64,000 nt of DNA, from the NCBI RefSeq assembly GCF_036017035.1, contig NZ_JAYXHS010000003.1, positions 372,001 through 436,000 of the forward strand, read 5' to 3'. Source of the DNA: Viridibacterium silvisoli (lineage in GTDB: Bacteria; Pseudomonadota; Gammaproteobacteria; Burkholderiales; Rhodocyclaceae). Position numbers and translations under genes: made by a program. Below, piece after piece: positions 53,692-62,712 of this stretch (positions within the stretch are counted from its first letter, which is position 1; every line of letters starts with the position of its first letter). The notes under the pieces are model-generated. The model saw nothing but the letters and a program-made list of their open reading frames with translations, was not told the DNA's origin and searched no databases.

Positions 53692-55293
53692 CTAGTCGAG
53701 CGCCTCATAAAGCGGCAAAGTCAGAAACTCCGGGTAATCCTCGGCAAGCGACATCGTTTCGAAGATCTCGGCAGCACGATCATAGGTCTCGGTGTTCTCG
53801 CCACCAGCCCCAACGCTCGCTTTCACCTTCAGCAATTCCTCGCCGATCAGGCTGCGCACCAAGGCTTCCGTCACCTTGCGGCCATCATCCAGCACGCCCT
53901 TCGGCGAACGCACCCACTGCCAGACCTGCGAACGACTGATTTCCGCAGTCGCTGCGTCCTCCATGAGGTTGTGGATCGGCACGCAACCATTGCCGGCCAG
54001 CCAGGAGCCGAGATAGTGAATGCCGACATTGATGTTGTTGCGCAGGCCCGCCTCGGTGATCGGCGTTTCTGGCTGGAAATTCAGGAAATCAGCCGCCGTG
54101 AAATTCACGTCGTCACGCTGCTTTTCCAGCTGGTTCGGCCTGTCACCCAGCACCTTCACGAACTCTTCCATCGCAATCGGCACGAGACCAGGATGCGCAA
54201 CCCAGCCACCATCGAAACCATCATTCGCATCACGCGTCTTGTCAGCCCGAATCCCCGCCAGCGCCTTCTCGTTGGCCACCGGGTCGTTCTTGATCGGAAT
54301 CAAGGCGCTCATCCCGCCAATCGCCGGCGCGCCGCGCTTGTGACAGACCTTCACCAGCGACAACGCATACGCACGCATGAACGGTGAGGTCATCGTGATG
54401 CTGCTGCGGTTGGCCAGGCAGAAGTCCTTGTTGGTTTTGAATTTCTTGATGCAGGAGAAAATGTAATCCCAGCGCCCCGCGTTCAGACCCGCACTGTGCT
54501 CACGTAGCTCGTACAGGATCTCTTCCATCTCGAAGGTCGCCACGATGGTCTCGATCAACACCGTCGCCTTGATCGTCCCGCGCGGAATCCCGAGCTCGTC
54601 CTGCGCCATGCAGAAGATGTCATTCCACAGACGCGCCTCAAGATGGCTCTCCATCTTGGGCAAATAGAAGTACGGGCCTACGCCACGCGCAATCAATTCC
54701 TTGGCGTTGTGAAAGAAGAACAAGGCGAAATCGAAGATGCCGCCAGACACGCGCTGACCATCGACCAGCACATGCTTCTCATCGAGATGCCAACCACGCG
54801 GCCGCACCAGCAGGGTCGCAACCTTGTCGTTGAGCTTGTATTGCTTGCCGTTCTGCTCAAGGCCGATCGTGCCGCGTACGGCATCCATCAGATTGATCTG
54901 CCCTTGAATCTGGTTCTCCCAGTTCGGCGTGTTCGAATCCTCAAAGTCCGCCATATAGGCATCCGCGCCGGAATTCAGCGCATTGATGATCATCTTGCGC
55001 TCGACCGGGCCTGTGATTTCCACACGGCGACGCTGCAGGGCTAGCGGCAGCGGTGCGATGCGCCACTCCCCGTCGCGAACAATCGTGGTTTCTTTCAAGA
55101 AGCCGGGCACGACACTGCCATCCAGTTCGGCTTGTCGTGTAATGCGCGCCGCTAGCAAAGTCTGGCGGGAGGACTCGAAGCGACGATGAAGTTTCGCGAC
55201 GAGCGCCAAGGCGTGCACAGACAGCACCTCCGAGAAGGCTTCATACGGCTCTATCGTCGTTGTGACGCCAGCGGGCAAATCAATAACAGTCAT
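53692..55293 (-). CDS. aceB: Malate synthase A
   Basis: This 533-aa enzyme condenses glyoxylate and acetyl-CoA to malate in the glyoxylate shunt. Length and blocks fit the A isoform: DFEDSNTPNWENQIQGQINL, VRPRGWHLDEKH (catalytic Arg), GPYFYLPKMESHLEA, VLIETI and the C-terminal NLMEDAATAEISRSQ with the catalytic Asp. ATG 55293 is chosen over 55308 because GGGGAAG lies about 8 nt upstream of it. Isocitrate lyase is not adjacent. Confidence 0.95.
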   Translation of the reverse strand: MTVIDLPAGVTTTIEPYEAFSEVLSVHALALVAKLHRRFESSRQTLLAARITRQAELDGSVVPGFLKETTIVRDGEWRIAPLPLALQRRRVEITGPVERKMIINALNSGADAYMADFEDSNTPNWENQIQGQINLMDAVRGTIGLEQNGKQYKLNDKVATLLVRPRGWHLDEKHVLVDGQRVSGGIFDFALFFFHNAKELIARGVGPYFYLPKMESHLEARLWNDIFCMAQDELGIPRGTIKATVLIETIVATFEMEEILYELREHSAGLNAGRWDYIFSCIKKFKTNKDFCLANRSSITMTSPFMRAYALSLVKVCHKRGAPAIGGMSALIPIKNDPVANEKALAGIRADKTRDANDGFDGGWVAHPGLVPIAMEEFVKVLGDRPNQLEKQRDDVNFTAADFLNFQPETPITEAGLRNNINVGIHYLGSWLAGNGCVPIHNLMEDAATAEISRSQVWQWVRSPKGVLDDGRKVTEALVRSLIGEELLKVKASVGAGGENTETYDRAAEIFETMSLAEDYPEFLTLPLYEALD

Positions 55294-55373
55294 GACGCAC
55301 TTCCCCATAAAATGGTGCAGTGCACTCTACGCCTTCTGATCATTGCCGTAAAACGGGGCCGCTTACATCAGCG

Positions 55374-55394
55374 AAAAGGCCTGCAATGCAGACC
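55374..55394 (-). terminator. Terminator of the minor-pilin operon
   Basis: On the minus strand GGTCTGC-ATT-GCAGGCC is a 7-bp stem followed by TTTTC, 26 bp after the pilE-type stop. Confidence 0.7.
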
Positions 55395-55419
55395 TCTTAC
55401 GCTCAGCAACTACATCAAG

Positions 55420-55806
55420 CTACTTTGCCCACTCACCTGTCGGTTGCCTGTCTCCGGTGTTATCCAGGGTCTGATTGTTTCCGCCTTGGGCAGCCGTCGC
55501 GGTAAGCGTAAAGGTCGAGGCGGTGCAAGTGGAACTAAGCGAGTAGGCGGAGCTCTGGGTCGTAGCTCCAGTCCCGCAAGCCGTGCCTGCGCTATTGAGA
55601 TATGTCCCATTCGTCGTATACCAGCGCTCTTGGTCTTGGGCCCATTGAATGAGCTCACGCTGAATATCGGTCCGTTTGCTACGCGCTATATATGACTTGT
55701 AGCTCGGCAATGCGACTGCGGCAAGAATCCCCACAATCGCCACCACAATCATCAGTTCGATCAGCGTAAAGCCCGCTATGCGACGACCTTCAATCGCCAT
55801 GTTCAT
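55420..55806 (-). CDS. pilE: Type IV minor pilin, PilE-like
   Basis: This 128-aa prepilin has leader MNMAIEGRRIAG before FTLIELMIVVAIVGILAAVALP, so cleavage follows Gly and Glu5 is present. The C-terminal domain has two cysteines (TACGTG and STCTAS) that may form the D-loop disulfide. It is the last gene of the minor-pilin operon, where PilE-type minor pilins normally sit. It could instead act as a major pilin, but the small size and position favour the minor role. A second ATG (55800) is possible. Confidence 0.88.
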   Translation of the reverse strand: MNMAIEGRRIAGFTLIELMIVVAIVGILAAVALPSYKSYIARSKRTDIQRELIQWAQDQERWYTTNGTYLNSAGTACGTGATTQSSAYSLSSTCTASTFTLTATAAQGGNNQTLDNTGDRQPTGEWAK

Positions 55807-55827
55807 ATCCCCGATCCTCGATGAAAT

Positions 55828-56334
55828 TCAAAGGGGGCAGACAAAAGACACGGTCTGCAATACGACCTGAGTATTGCTTACCAACCCTTGACCAAGCCCC
55901 ATGACACTGTACGCCATGCACCCCAAACTTGCCTTGGCCGCGGGCACAAAGCTGCTAGGTAGCTGCTGAATGAGGTACTTGGCCGTCGTTTTTTGGCCCG
56001 TAGCAGTTGTAATCGAAAGCGCATTGGTCTCGCTCCAAGTCCCAGGCAGCGCCGTACCAGTCCACGCCGCACCCACGCCCTTGCCCTGCACACTGGCCGT
56101 AACATTGGTACAGCCTGACAAACAATCCTCTCCGTTTGTCTGAAGGACCGCCGATGCTTGGGCGAGTGCCTGCTCTGCAGCCTGATAGGCGCGTGCGCGT
56201 TCCATGCTACTGCCTGCCATACGCTCACTCATCGTTGAGCTGCGCATACCCGCCACTACCAACAATGTCAGCACGACCAGCATTACCATTGAGACGATCA
56301 AGGTCAAACCGGCTTGTCCCGTTTTGTATCTCAT
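55828..56334 (-). CDS. pilX: Minor pilin PilX
   Basis: This 168-aa protein has a short leader ending QAG before LTLIVSMVMLVVLTLLVVAG, without Glu5, as is usual for PilX. The following SSTMSERMAGSSMERARAYQAAEQAL is the PilX N-terminal helix signature. The C-terminal part has paired cysteines. PilX is part of the priming tip complex that starts pilus assembly. It begins 9 bp after the pilW stop. Confidence 0.9.
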   Translation of the reverse strand: MRYKTGQAGLTLIVSMVMLVVLTLLVVAGMRSSTMSERMAGSSMERARAYQAAEQALAQASAVLQTNGEDCLSGCTNVTASVQGKGVGAAWTGTALPGTWSETNALSITTATGQKTTAKYLIQQLPSSFVPAAKASLGCMAYSVMGLGQGLVSNTQVVLQTVSFVCPL

Positions 56335-56343
56335 GGCGGACTC

Positions 56344-57099
56344 CTAGCGATTCCGAACCAGAATGGTTGAGCGGAAAGTACGGTAAAGCTTGTGGTCAGT
56401 GTCCGAGCCGGAAATGTTGCTACCTGCGCAATCCTTCGTTGCAGCAGACTGGACAACTCCCGCGTCTACGGCTTCAGAGCGCAATACGAAACACACTCTC
56501 ACAGCAACGACCAATTCAGGAGTTGTCGGCGTCGTTGAATAACTATCGGCCACGCAATCCCGAGTTGTGCTTCCGCATTGGAACTCACTATCGGTCGTCA
56601 CGGAGCTGGTGTCAGAGCCGTACTCAAATACGCCGGAAATAAGCTCCGTACCGTTTCCACCGGTCACCGGGGCGATCCAGTCAGTAGTAGTTGTTACGGT
56701 GCCAACCGTTGTACTGCACGACAACTTCTTCGCGCCGGTATCGAATGAAATGGTCGGTACCACCGCGACAACTCCGGTGGCGACGGAGCCATCACAGGCG
56801 ATCATATTCGCGCCGTCAGGAATGAACTTCATCGTCAAACTGGTAGCAGACAACGATGAAAGACGTGTTGTATCGAGATCAGTTGAAGATGTTGGACGAA
56901 AACCCGCCTGCGAAACGACTCGCCGCAGCATCGACAATGCAAATCGCCCATCCTCCGATAACCGGGACTGCATCCCTTGAATCCGGTTTGCCTGACGAGT
57001 TGTCGAATAAACGGACACCGCACCCACCGTGATGAATGAACCTATTGTCAAAGCAATCATCAATTCAATTAACGAAAATCCTTGAACGAGCGTTTTCAT
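56344..57099 (-). CDS. pilW: Minor pilin PilW
   Basis: This 251-aa prepilin has leader MKTLVQG before FSLIELMIALTIGSFITVGAV. The following SRLSEDGRFALSMLRRVVSQAGFR is the PilW helix pattern. It has a large C-terminal domain with several cysteines. PilW joins PilV, PilX and FimT-type pilins in the tip complex. Its ATG overlaps the last base of the pilV stop, which suggests coupled translation. Confidence 0.92.
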   Translation of the reverse strand: MKTLVQGFSLIELMIALTIGSFITVGAVSVYSTTRQANRIQGMQSRLSEDGRFALSMLRRVVSQAGFRPTSSTDLDTTRLSSLSATSLTMKFIPDGANMIACDGSVATGVVAVVPTISFDTGAKKLSCSTTVGTVTTTTDWIAPVTGGNGTELISGVFEYGSDTSSVTTDSEFQCGSTTRDCVADSYSTTPTTPELVVAVRVCFVLRSEAVDAGVVQSAATKDCAGSNISGSDTDHKLYRTFRSTILVRNR

Positions 57100-57632
57100 T
57101 ATTCAATCACCACGGAATAAGTAGCGTTGCCCGCCGTAGTGCGGTCATCAAGCCAAGTAATGGACAGGGTGTAACGATAATAACCAGAGATTGCCCCACT
57201 CTCCTTCGTCAAACTCCAGGTTGCGCTAGGCAATTGAGCACGAACGGTCGTATTCCATTCGGATATCTCGGTGGAGGCACGATAACTTTGAACGCCCGAG
57301 CCTTGCGCCAAGCAGCTTGTAGTGCTTTTGTCAGTACTTCCTTGGGTGCACTTCGAAAAGTCGGGGGGCAATGGAGCGCTTGTCGCAGAGCCAGAACCAG
57401 AAAGATACGGAGAACGATTTGCATGAATGCGATCAGCCAGATCTCCCGCCAGATCTGCTGCGATGCTGCGGTAATGCGAGCTTTGATTCATCATCAGTGA
57501 GCGTGCTTGCATTCCAGCCATGCCTAGAAGCCCGAGAGCCAAGATCGCCACTGACACCATGACTTCGATCAAAGCGACGCCTACCTGCTGAACGCGTGTT
57601 TTTCGCATGACAGTTTCTCTGGAGTTTGTCAT
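57099..57632 (-). CDS. pilV: Minor pilin PilV
   Basis: This 177-aa prepilin has leader ending QQVG before VALIEVMVSVAILALGLLGMAGMQ, the PilV signature. ATG 57632 overlaps the fimT stop (ATGA), favouring it; ATG 57608, with CAGAGA upstream, would give a shorter and more usual leader, and 57638 is also open. It has two cysteines in the C-terminal domain. Part of the minor-pilin priming complex. Confidence 0.9.
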   Translation of the reverse strand: MTNSRETVMRKTRVQQVGVALIEVMVSVAILALGLLGMAGMQARSLMMNQSSHYRSIAADLAGDLADRIHANRSPYLSGSGSATSAPLPPDFSKCTQGSTDKSTTSCLAQGSGVQSYRASTEISEWNTTVRAQLPSATWSLTKESGAISGYYRYTLSITWLDDRTTAGNATYSVVIE

Positions 57633-58174
57633 ACACAAGTCGTCGAGGAGCTAACGCTTTTACTCACGTGGCCAGAAGCAGCAATCGTTACTGCTTGCTG
57701 CTTCCTCCCGGACAAACAAAGCGTAACTTGCGTTGCACCCGAAGCACTGCCAAGGGTGCCACTGAACGTTGCATCCTTTGCCGTAGTGCTAGCCGGCGTA
57801 TAGGTCACACCGTTCTTGGGAGGGAAGCGCTGCAACACGGTGGTACCCATCATTACAAGCCAGCCATTTCCCCAGGCAGCTGCCACCGCCGTAGCAGTCG
57901 TTGCGGAGGAGCAAACAGGAGAGGTAGCGTCCGGGTTGTCGGTAGCACATAACGTCACATCAGCGCGCCTACTGATCGCCTCAAGTCGCGCCAGATTCAG
58001 TGCAGCAACAAGTGCATCCGTCTGGGATGAAAGCCTGGCATCCTTGATCAGTCCAGACAAACCCGGCGCAACAACAGCGATAAGGACGGCCAGAATTGCG
58101 GCTGTTACAAGCAACTCTATAAGAGTCACGCCATGCTGCAGCTTGCGCTGCGCTGCGCGCCGAAAGGGCCCCAT
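57629..58174 (-). CDS. fimT: Minor pilin FimT/FimU (GspH-like)
   Basis: This 181-aa pseudopilin has leader ending KLQHG before VTLIELLVTAAILAVLIAVVAP and a GspH-type C-terminal domain with an early LARLEAISRRADVTLC motif. It belongs to the H-type minor pilins of the pilus tip. The ATG at 58174 shares a base with the pilY1 stop; a GTG at 58177 gives one more residue with a 4-bp overlap. Both indicate translational coupling to pilY1. Confidence 0.9.
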   Translation of the reverse strand: MGPFRRAAQRKLQHGVTLIELLVTAAILAVLIAVVAPGLSGLIKDARLSSQTDALVAALNLARLEAISRRADVTLCATDNPDATSPVCSSATTATAVAAAWGNGWLVMMGTTVLQRFPPKNGVTYTPASTTAKDATFSGTLGSASGATQVTLCLSGRKQQAVTIAASGHVSKSVSSSTTCV

Positions 58175-61100
58175 CACTTGATCTCTCTCCAGATTCCGGT
58201 CTCAACCTTCACGCCCGACGGTGCGGCGTTAACTTTCTTGCGCTTGAATTGATCTGTTCCAATTTCTGGTACCAAGAGCACCCCGCCGCCTTTTGGCTCA
58301 GCGGGGCTATACACAGCCATGTCGTTTGCCCCTGTGAGCGCCATGACACTGCCTGTGTTTGCATCGGAAGTGAGCACAGGCATTGCCGCCACGGCCCCGG
58401 TTTCAGAGCCCCCGCTGATAAAGGAGAGTTCTGTTGGAATCGCATCCAGAGCCACGCCGCTGACATACTGAGAGCCCGTCGAGAAGTCGACTTTGTCACC
58501 CGCTGACGAGGAGTTCGAGCCGTCGAGATCATAAATGCTATATGTAGCACCAGAGCGCGTCGTAGCAATACCTCCCGTCAATGGATTAAGCCCCATGACC
58601 CAGCCCTTCCCCCCCTGGAGACATGCCTCCGCCAAAGGGATCCCGGTCCCTACCAAGAACTTGTCGGCGTACATCATTGGCGAAGCGACGATTCTTTCGG
58701 AGCTCTCCGGCAATTCCATGTACCAGCCTCGTGCCGAAGCAGACAAGGTCACTCCAATATTTGAAACCTTGCGAAAGCTGACGCCATCCTTCTCCTGGGT
58801 GTCGAGTACGCTCTGCTTTTGCAGGCTACTGGTAGATGCAGTCACTGCAGCAGTGGTAACAATGTCAACCACACCATATAAGGACTGGGTGGTCGTATCC
58901 TTTCGATCGGAATCGACCAGTAGCTTGCCTGTCCCGAAAACAACCATATTCGCGAGATCGTTACCAACTTTAGTCACTTTGATTCCGGGCCGCATCACGA
59001 TCGGGTGCGTGGAGCCTGCATTGAATATCGGATTGGTATTGACCGACCAATTTGCGGGATCATTGCTAGTCAAATCGAAACGCCACATGCGACCGCTTAG
59101 ATCCCCGGCATACACATAGTCCAGCTTCCCATCTCCGTCAGTGTCCACACCAGCAGGAGCCGACAATCCGTATGAGCCTGCGGGCAACGAAATTTTCTTG
59201 ATGAGCGCTCCGGTATCCACATTCAAAATGAATAGAGCGGAGGCAGTTGTCGTTCGCAACGTGGTCGGCACTGCAGTCGTGCCGTCGACGAAATCATTTT
59301 CGTAGCCGTTAGAGAGCACTACGGCGGGCAAAACCAGGGTGGAATTCTTCTGACGGACGTTGTAGATGACAGGTTGGCCCAGTGTGTATCCCAAATCGGA
59401 ATCACTGACACTGGTCCACTCCCATTTGATCGCCGTCTTGGCCGTTTTAAGGCTAGCGGCGGTTGTGGCGTCAATAGCGTGGTATCCACGCCCTCCTTGC
59501 CCAAGCGCCCCCACTACGACAGTTTTCCAGGTGCCACTTTTCGAAACATCAGTATCAGTAGTGCTCACACCCAACTTGACGTCGGCTTTGCGCGAGCTGC
59601 CATTCACAAAGTACCGGTGCGGCGTCGTACCCGCTGTCACTCCGTAGTCGGAGGCTGTTAGATACTTGAGGTTTCGATAAACCGAGGAGGGAACAAAGCC
59701 CATGATTTCAGTCATGGACGATACGTCAAAGGCGTGCAACATCCCGTCATTCGCTCCGATAAAAGCGATACTGCGGGCGGCGTTATCCGCCTGGAATTGA
59801 GCGTATGTTTTTTCTACTGTTTTGCCCGATGGTTTGCCTACAAAGGTAGGCTGACCGTCAATGATGTCACCAAGCAATCCATTTGGGCGCGTACGAAACC
59901 CGGATAACCCTTCAACACCGCGGATGAAATCAACAACCTTCCCTTGCGCTGCGGAATCTGCTCCCAAAGCCAGCTTTTGCGCAGAAGTCGCGTTGGTATC
60001 AACCGTACTCTTGTCGAAATCAAACGGTGTAGTCGTTGTACCCACAACTTTGGCTGTAAAAATCGTCCGGGATGACGGAATGATCGCCTTGGGATTGGCG
60101 CAAGCCGTCGTCGTGACGCCGTCAGCTCCAAGGACCCAGCACATCAGATCACCGTACCAGCCCCTGGGGTTGAACAGCGGCTGCAGTACAACGTCTCCAG
60201 CAGGAGTCGTTTCACTCTTGACCGCAACCCCGCCAGCGTTTGAGGTGTTCGCCTGAATCTCGCTCGCAATGGTACTGAATGCATCGTCCAGAGATGCCTG
60301 ATCGTTTGCCAGGAAAAATTTCCCGCCCCCCACTTTTGCCGCTGCGCTCAACATGGGGTTGCCCGGCAATGCTTTGCCGTCCTTGTCTTTCAGTTGAAAC
60401 CCTACGGTATAGGTCGTCAAATTCTGCTTCTGGAACTTGGGGTCGTCCCAGCTCTTGTTCGAGTTATCAAGCCCTGAGACCTTGAAATCCCGGTCATAGG
60501 CGTACATCGCCACGTCACGCAGGGAGCGGCCAAACGTCGAATCACTGTCATCTGTCCCGATGAAAGCATCCGCCACGCTTGCAGTCTGACCATCCAGAAT
60601 CACCGGGCACGTAATGTCGGATTTTGTATCTTTGTCGACGCATGCCTTGAACGACTTTGTCACGGCTGTGCCAGAGGCGTCGTACGAGACATAGCTCTTC
60701 GCGGAGCGATAGGGGGAAGATGGCTTGTTGTCGTTATATGCGATGTCATCTACTGGCAGGCCCGGCAAGACCCCGTCACCGTTTGACAACCCATCAGTAA
60801 AAACAATCGCGAAATTCTTCTGGCAACGATACTGAATCGGACTGGTATATACACCGTTGGAAATACCCGCACTCTTGCCGGCATAGGAAGCCTCGCCGGC
60901 GAAATAATTGGTGACCTCGAAATAGGTCTCGCCTAGTGGAGTATTGGTATCTGGAGACAGGTTTTGAACTGCGGTATTAACCGAGCCACTATTGTTGTCA
61001 CTCATCGGAACTACCAGCACGCCCGCATTTTGCGTCTGACCCTTTTTGGGATCAAATGAGAACAAGCCCCATCGAAATCCGGGGTACGAAGTCAGCAATT

Positions 61101-61341
61101 TGTCAGCGGCCTTCTTCGCTATCGTCATTTTCGAATCGCCCGAGGTTTTACCAACCGGAAGATCCTTCATGCTGCCGGAGTTATCAAACTGCAGCATGAC
61201 GTTTGGCGCCACGCTGGACGTGACAGTCGGTGGCAGATATGGGTAGGGCTCTGCAGCTGTTGCCAATAGCGGAAACGCCGTCGCTGGAAAGGCCAGCAAG
61301 ATAGCGATCTCAAGCGATTTGATTTTGAAGCATCCGTTCAT
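58174..61341 (-). CDS. pilY1: Pilus tip adhesin/assembly factor PilY1
   Basis: This 1,055-aa secreted protein has a signal peptide (about 1-30), an N-terminal von Willebrand A-like domain with MIDAS start DNSGSM (53-58), and a C-terminal PilY1 beta-propeller with a calcium loop DTDGDGKLDYVYAGDL. PilY1 sits at the pilus tip, promotes assembly and, in other bacteria, surface sensing. The open frame starts 16 codons earlier, but ATG 61341 has GAGG just upstream and starts a clean signal peptide. It is the first gene of the operon, whereas related operons usually place it after pilX. Confidence 0.93.
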   Translation of the reverse strand: MNGCFKIKSLEIAILLAFPATAFPLLATAAEPYPYLPPTVTSSVAPNVMLQFDNSGSMKDLPVGKTSGDSKMTIAKKAADKLLTSYPGFRWGLFSFDPKKGQTQNAGVLVVPMSDNNSGSVNTAVQNLSPDTNTPLGETYFEVTNYFAGEASYAGKSAGISNGVYTSPIQYRCQKNFAIVFTDGLSNGDGVLPGLPVDDIAYNDNKPSSPYRSAKSYVSYDASGTAVTKSFKACVDKDTKSDITCPVILDGQTASVADAFIGTDDSDSTFGRSLRDVAMYAYDRDFKVSGLDNSNKSWDDPKFQKQNLTTYTVGFQLKDKDGKALPGNPMLSAAAKVGGGKFFLANDQASLDDAFSTIASEIQANTSNAGGVAVKSETTPAGDVVLQPLFNPRGWYGDLMCWVLGADGVTTTACANPKAIIPSSRTIFTAKVVGTTTTPFDFDKSTVDTNATSAQKLALGADSAAQGKVVDFIRGVEGLSGFRTRPNGLLGDIIDGQPTFVGKPSGKTVEKTYAQFQADNAARSIAFIGANDGMLHAFDVSSMTEIMGFVPSSVYRNLKYLTASDYGVTAGTTPHRYFVNGSSRKADVKLGVSTTDTDVSKSGTWKTVVVGALGQGGRGYHAIDATTAASLKTAKTAIKWEWTSVSDSDLGYTLGQPVIYNVRQKNSTLVLPAVVLSNGYENDFVDGTTAVPTTLRTTTASALFILNVDTGALIKKISLPAGSYGLSAPAGVDTDGDGKLDYVYAGDLSGRMWRFDLTSNDPANWSVNTNPIFNAGSTHPIVMRPGIKVTKVGNDLANMVVFGTGKLLVDSDRKDTTTQSLYGVVDIVTTAAVTASTSSLQKQSVLDTQEKDGVSFRKVSNIGVTLSASARGWYMELPESSERIVASPMMYADKFLVGTGIPLAEACLQGGKGWVMGLNPLTGGIATTRSGATYSIYDLDGSNSSSAGDKVDFSTGSQYVSGVALDAIPTELSFISGGSETGAVAAMPVLTSDANTGSVMALTGANDMAVYSPAEPKGGGVLLVPEIGTDQFKRKKVNAAPSGVKVETGIWREIK

Positions 61342-61738
61342 GATGACCTCTAGGACTTGACCACTCGCGTTAGAGACACCAACGCGCAAGGCTCGGGTTA
61401 ATCAATATATTGACAACAACTGCGGCTGGCATGCCGGCTGCGTTCAACGACTGTCCGTTGCACGCCAGCACCTCTGAAGCGCACTCACTCTTCTTACCGC
61501 CACTTTCCTCACATTGCGAGTGTCGAATACGCAGACACCGTTTTCAACAAAGGTACGATCAATGGGAGAGCTTTGTTGATAGGCGGGGAGACACTTTGAA
61601 CAAGCGTGAAATCTGTCACGACATCGCCGTTTGGCGTACCGGAATACCATTTACGGCAAATTATCAGCACTTCTTGACCGATCAACCCGTGAACGGGATT
61701 GATGCGCCCCGCAGTTGCAGGTATGATCGCGCCTCTTC
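61342..61738. other. Divergent region between pilY1 and the tRNA
   Basis: No gene was seen: a plus-strand open frame (61410-61748) runs into the tRNA and is rejected. It holds a 12-bp palindrome TCAATATATTGA (61402-61413), 61 bp before the pilY1 start and a candidate operator or promoter element, and the tRNA promoter listed separately. CCCGT-GA-ACGGG (about 61687-61698) is a further small inverted repeat. Confidence 0.5.
61699..61727 (+). promoter_or_regulatory. Sigma-70 promoter of tRNA-Thr
   Basis: TTGATG (61699-61704) and TATGAT (61722-61727) are separated by exactly 17 bp. Transcription would start about 5 nt before the mature tRNA. Confidence 0.75.
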
Positions 61739-61814
<76 letters not shown>

Positions 61815-61818
61815 AAAT

Positions 61819-61854
61819 CAAAGGGTCGGCATTTGCCGGCCCTTTGTCCTTTCC
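61819..61854. terminator. Terminator between tRNA-Thr and queF
   Basis: CAAAGGGTCGGC (61819-61830) and GCCGGCCCTTTG (61835-61846) form a 12-bp stem with one G-T pair around ATTT. A pyrimidine-rich TCCTTTCC follows on the plus strand and ATTTT on the minus strand, serving both convergent genes. Confidence 0.75.
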
Positions 61855-61875
61855 GCACGGCGGGTCGACCGTCCG

Positions 61876-62712
61876 TCACTGGCGAGCCTCGAACGGATTG
61901 CCGATGTCGGCCCACTCCTGTGAGCTTGCTCGCACCGGATTGATATCCAGCCCGCCCCTCCGCGTGTATCTCGCCCAGACTGCAAGTTGCTCCGGGCGGC
62001 ATTGCTCCTGGATGCCCATGAAGATCCGTTCGACGCACTGTTCATGGAACTCGTTGTGCTCACGGAACGACACGATGTAGCGCAGCAAGGCTTCGCGATC
62101 GATGGCCGGGCCACTGTAGCGGACGGCGAGCATTCCCCAGTCTGGCTGCCCCGTGACGAGGCAGTTGGATTTGAGCAAATGGGAATAGAGCGTCTCATTG
62201 GCGACCACTGAATCCGGCCGGGTGCTCAGCAAGCCCGGCACAGGCTCGTATTGGTCGATCTCGATATCGAGATCATCAATGCAGACTCCGGCGGGTACGC
62301 CGGATAGACGCGTGGCAGTTGCCACGTCTTCCAGACGCACATCTACGGCGGCCCCGACGGCCCGGCCGAGGTCTCCGGCGATACGTGCTTCGACCTCCGC
62401 GATATCCGCCAATCGGGACTGGTTGAAGGAGTTCAGGTAAAGCTTGAGCGACTTGGATTCGACAATGTTTGGCGAATCGGCCGGCACCGTAAAGACGCCC
62501 AGCGCCACGACGGGTTTGCCGCGCAGATTGAGCCATGAGATTTCATACGCATTCCAGATATCGGCGCCCACGAACGGCAGCGCCCCTGCAATGCCAAGCT
62601 CTGCCCGCTTTTCAGCGCGCGGGATGGGATAGAGCAGCGCGGGGTTGTACTCGGTTTCGTAGACGACCTTCTTGCCGAGCGGCGAACCGATGCTGGAATC
62701 TTGTGTGCTCAT
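61876..62712 (-). CDS. queF: NADPH-dependent preQ0 reductase QueF
   Basis: This 278-aa protein has the length of the long (E. coli-type, bimodular) QueF. It reduces the nitrile of 7-cyano-7-deazaguanine to preQ1 in queuosine synthesis. The catalytic Cys lies in LLKSNCLVTGQPDWG, the QueF motif ESKSLKLYLNSFNQ binds NADPH, and the distal REHNEFHEQCVERI is conserved. The start overlaps the stop of the M14 gene by 4 bp (ATGA). Confidence 0.95.
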   Translation of the reverse strand: MSTQDSSIGSPLGKKVVYETEYNPALLYPIPRAEKRAELGIAGALPFVGADIWNAYEISWLNLRGKPVVALGVFTVPADSPNIVESKSLKLYLNSFNQSRLADIAEVEARIAGDLGRAVGAAVDVRLEDVATATRLSGVPAGVCIDDLDIEIDQYEPVPGLLSTRPDSVVANETLYSHLLKSNCLVTGQPDWGMLAVRYSGPAIDREALLRYIVSFREHNEFHEQCVERIFMGIQEQCRPEQLAVWARYTRRGGLDINPVRASSQEWADIGNPFEARQ

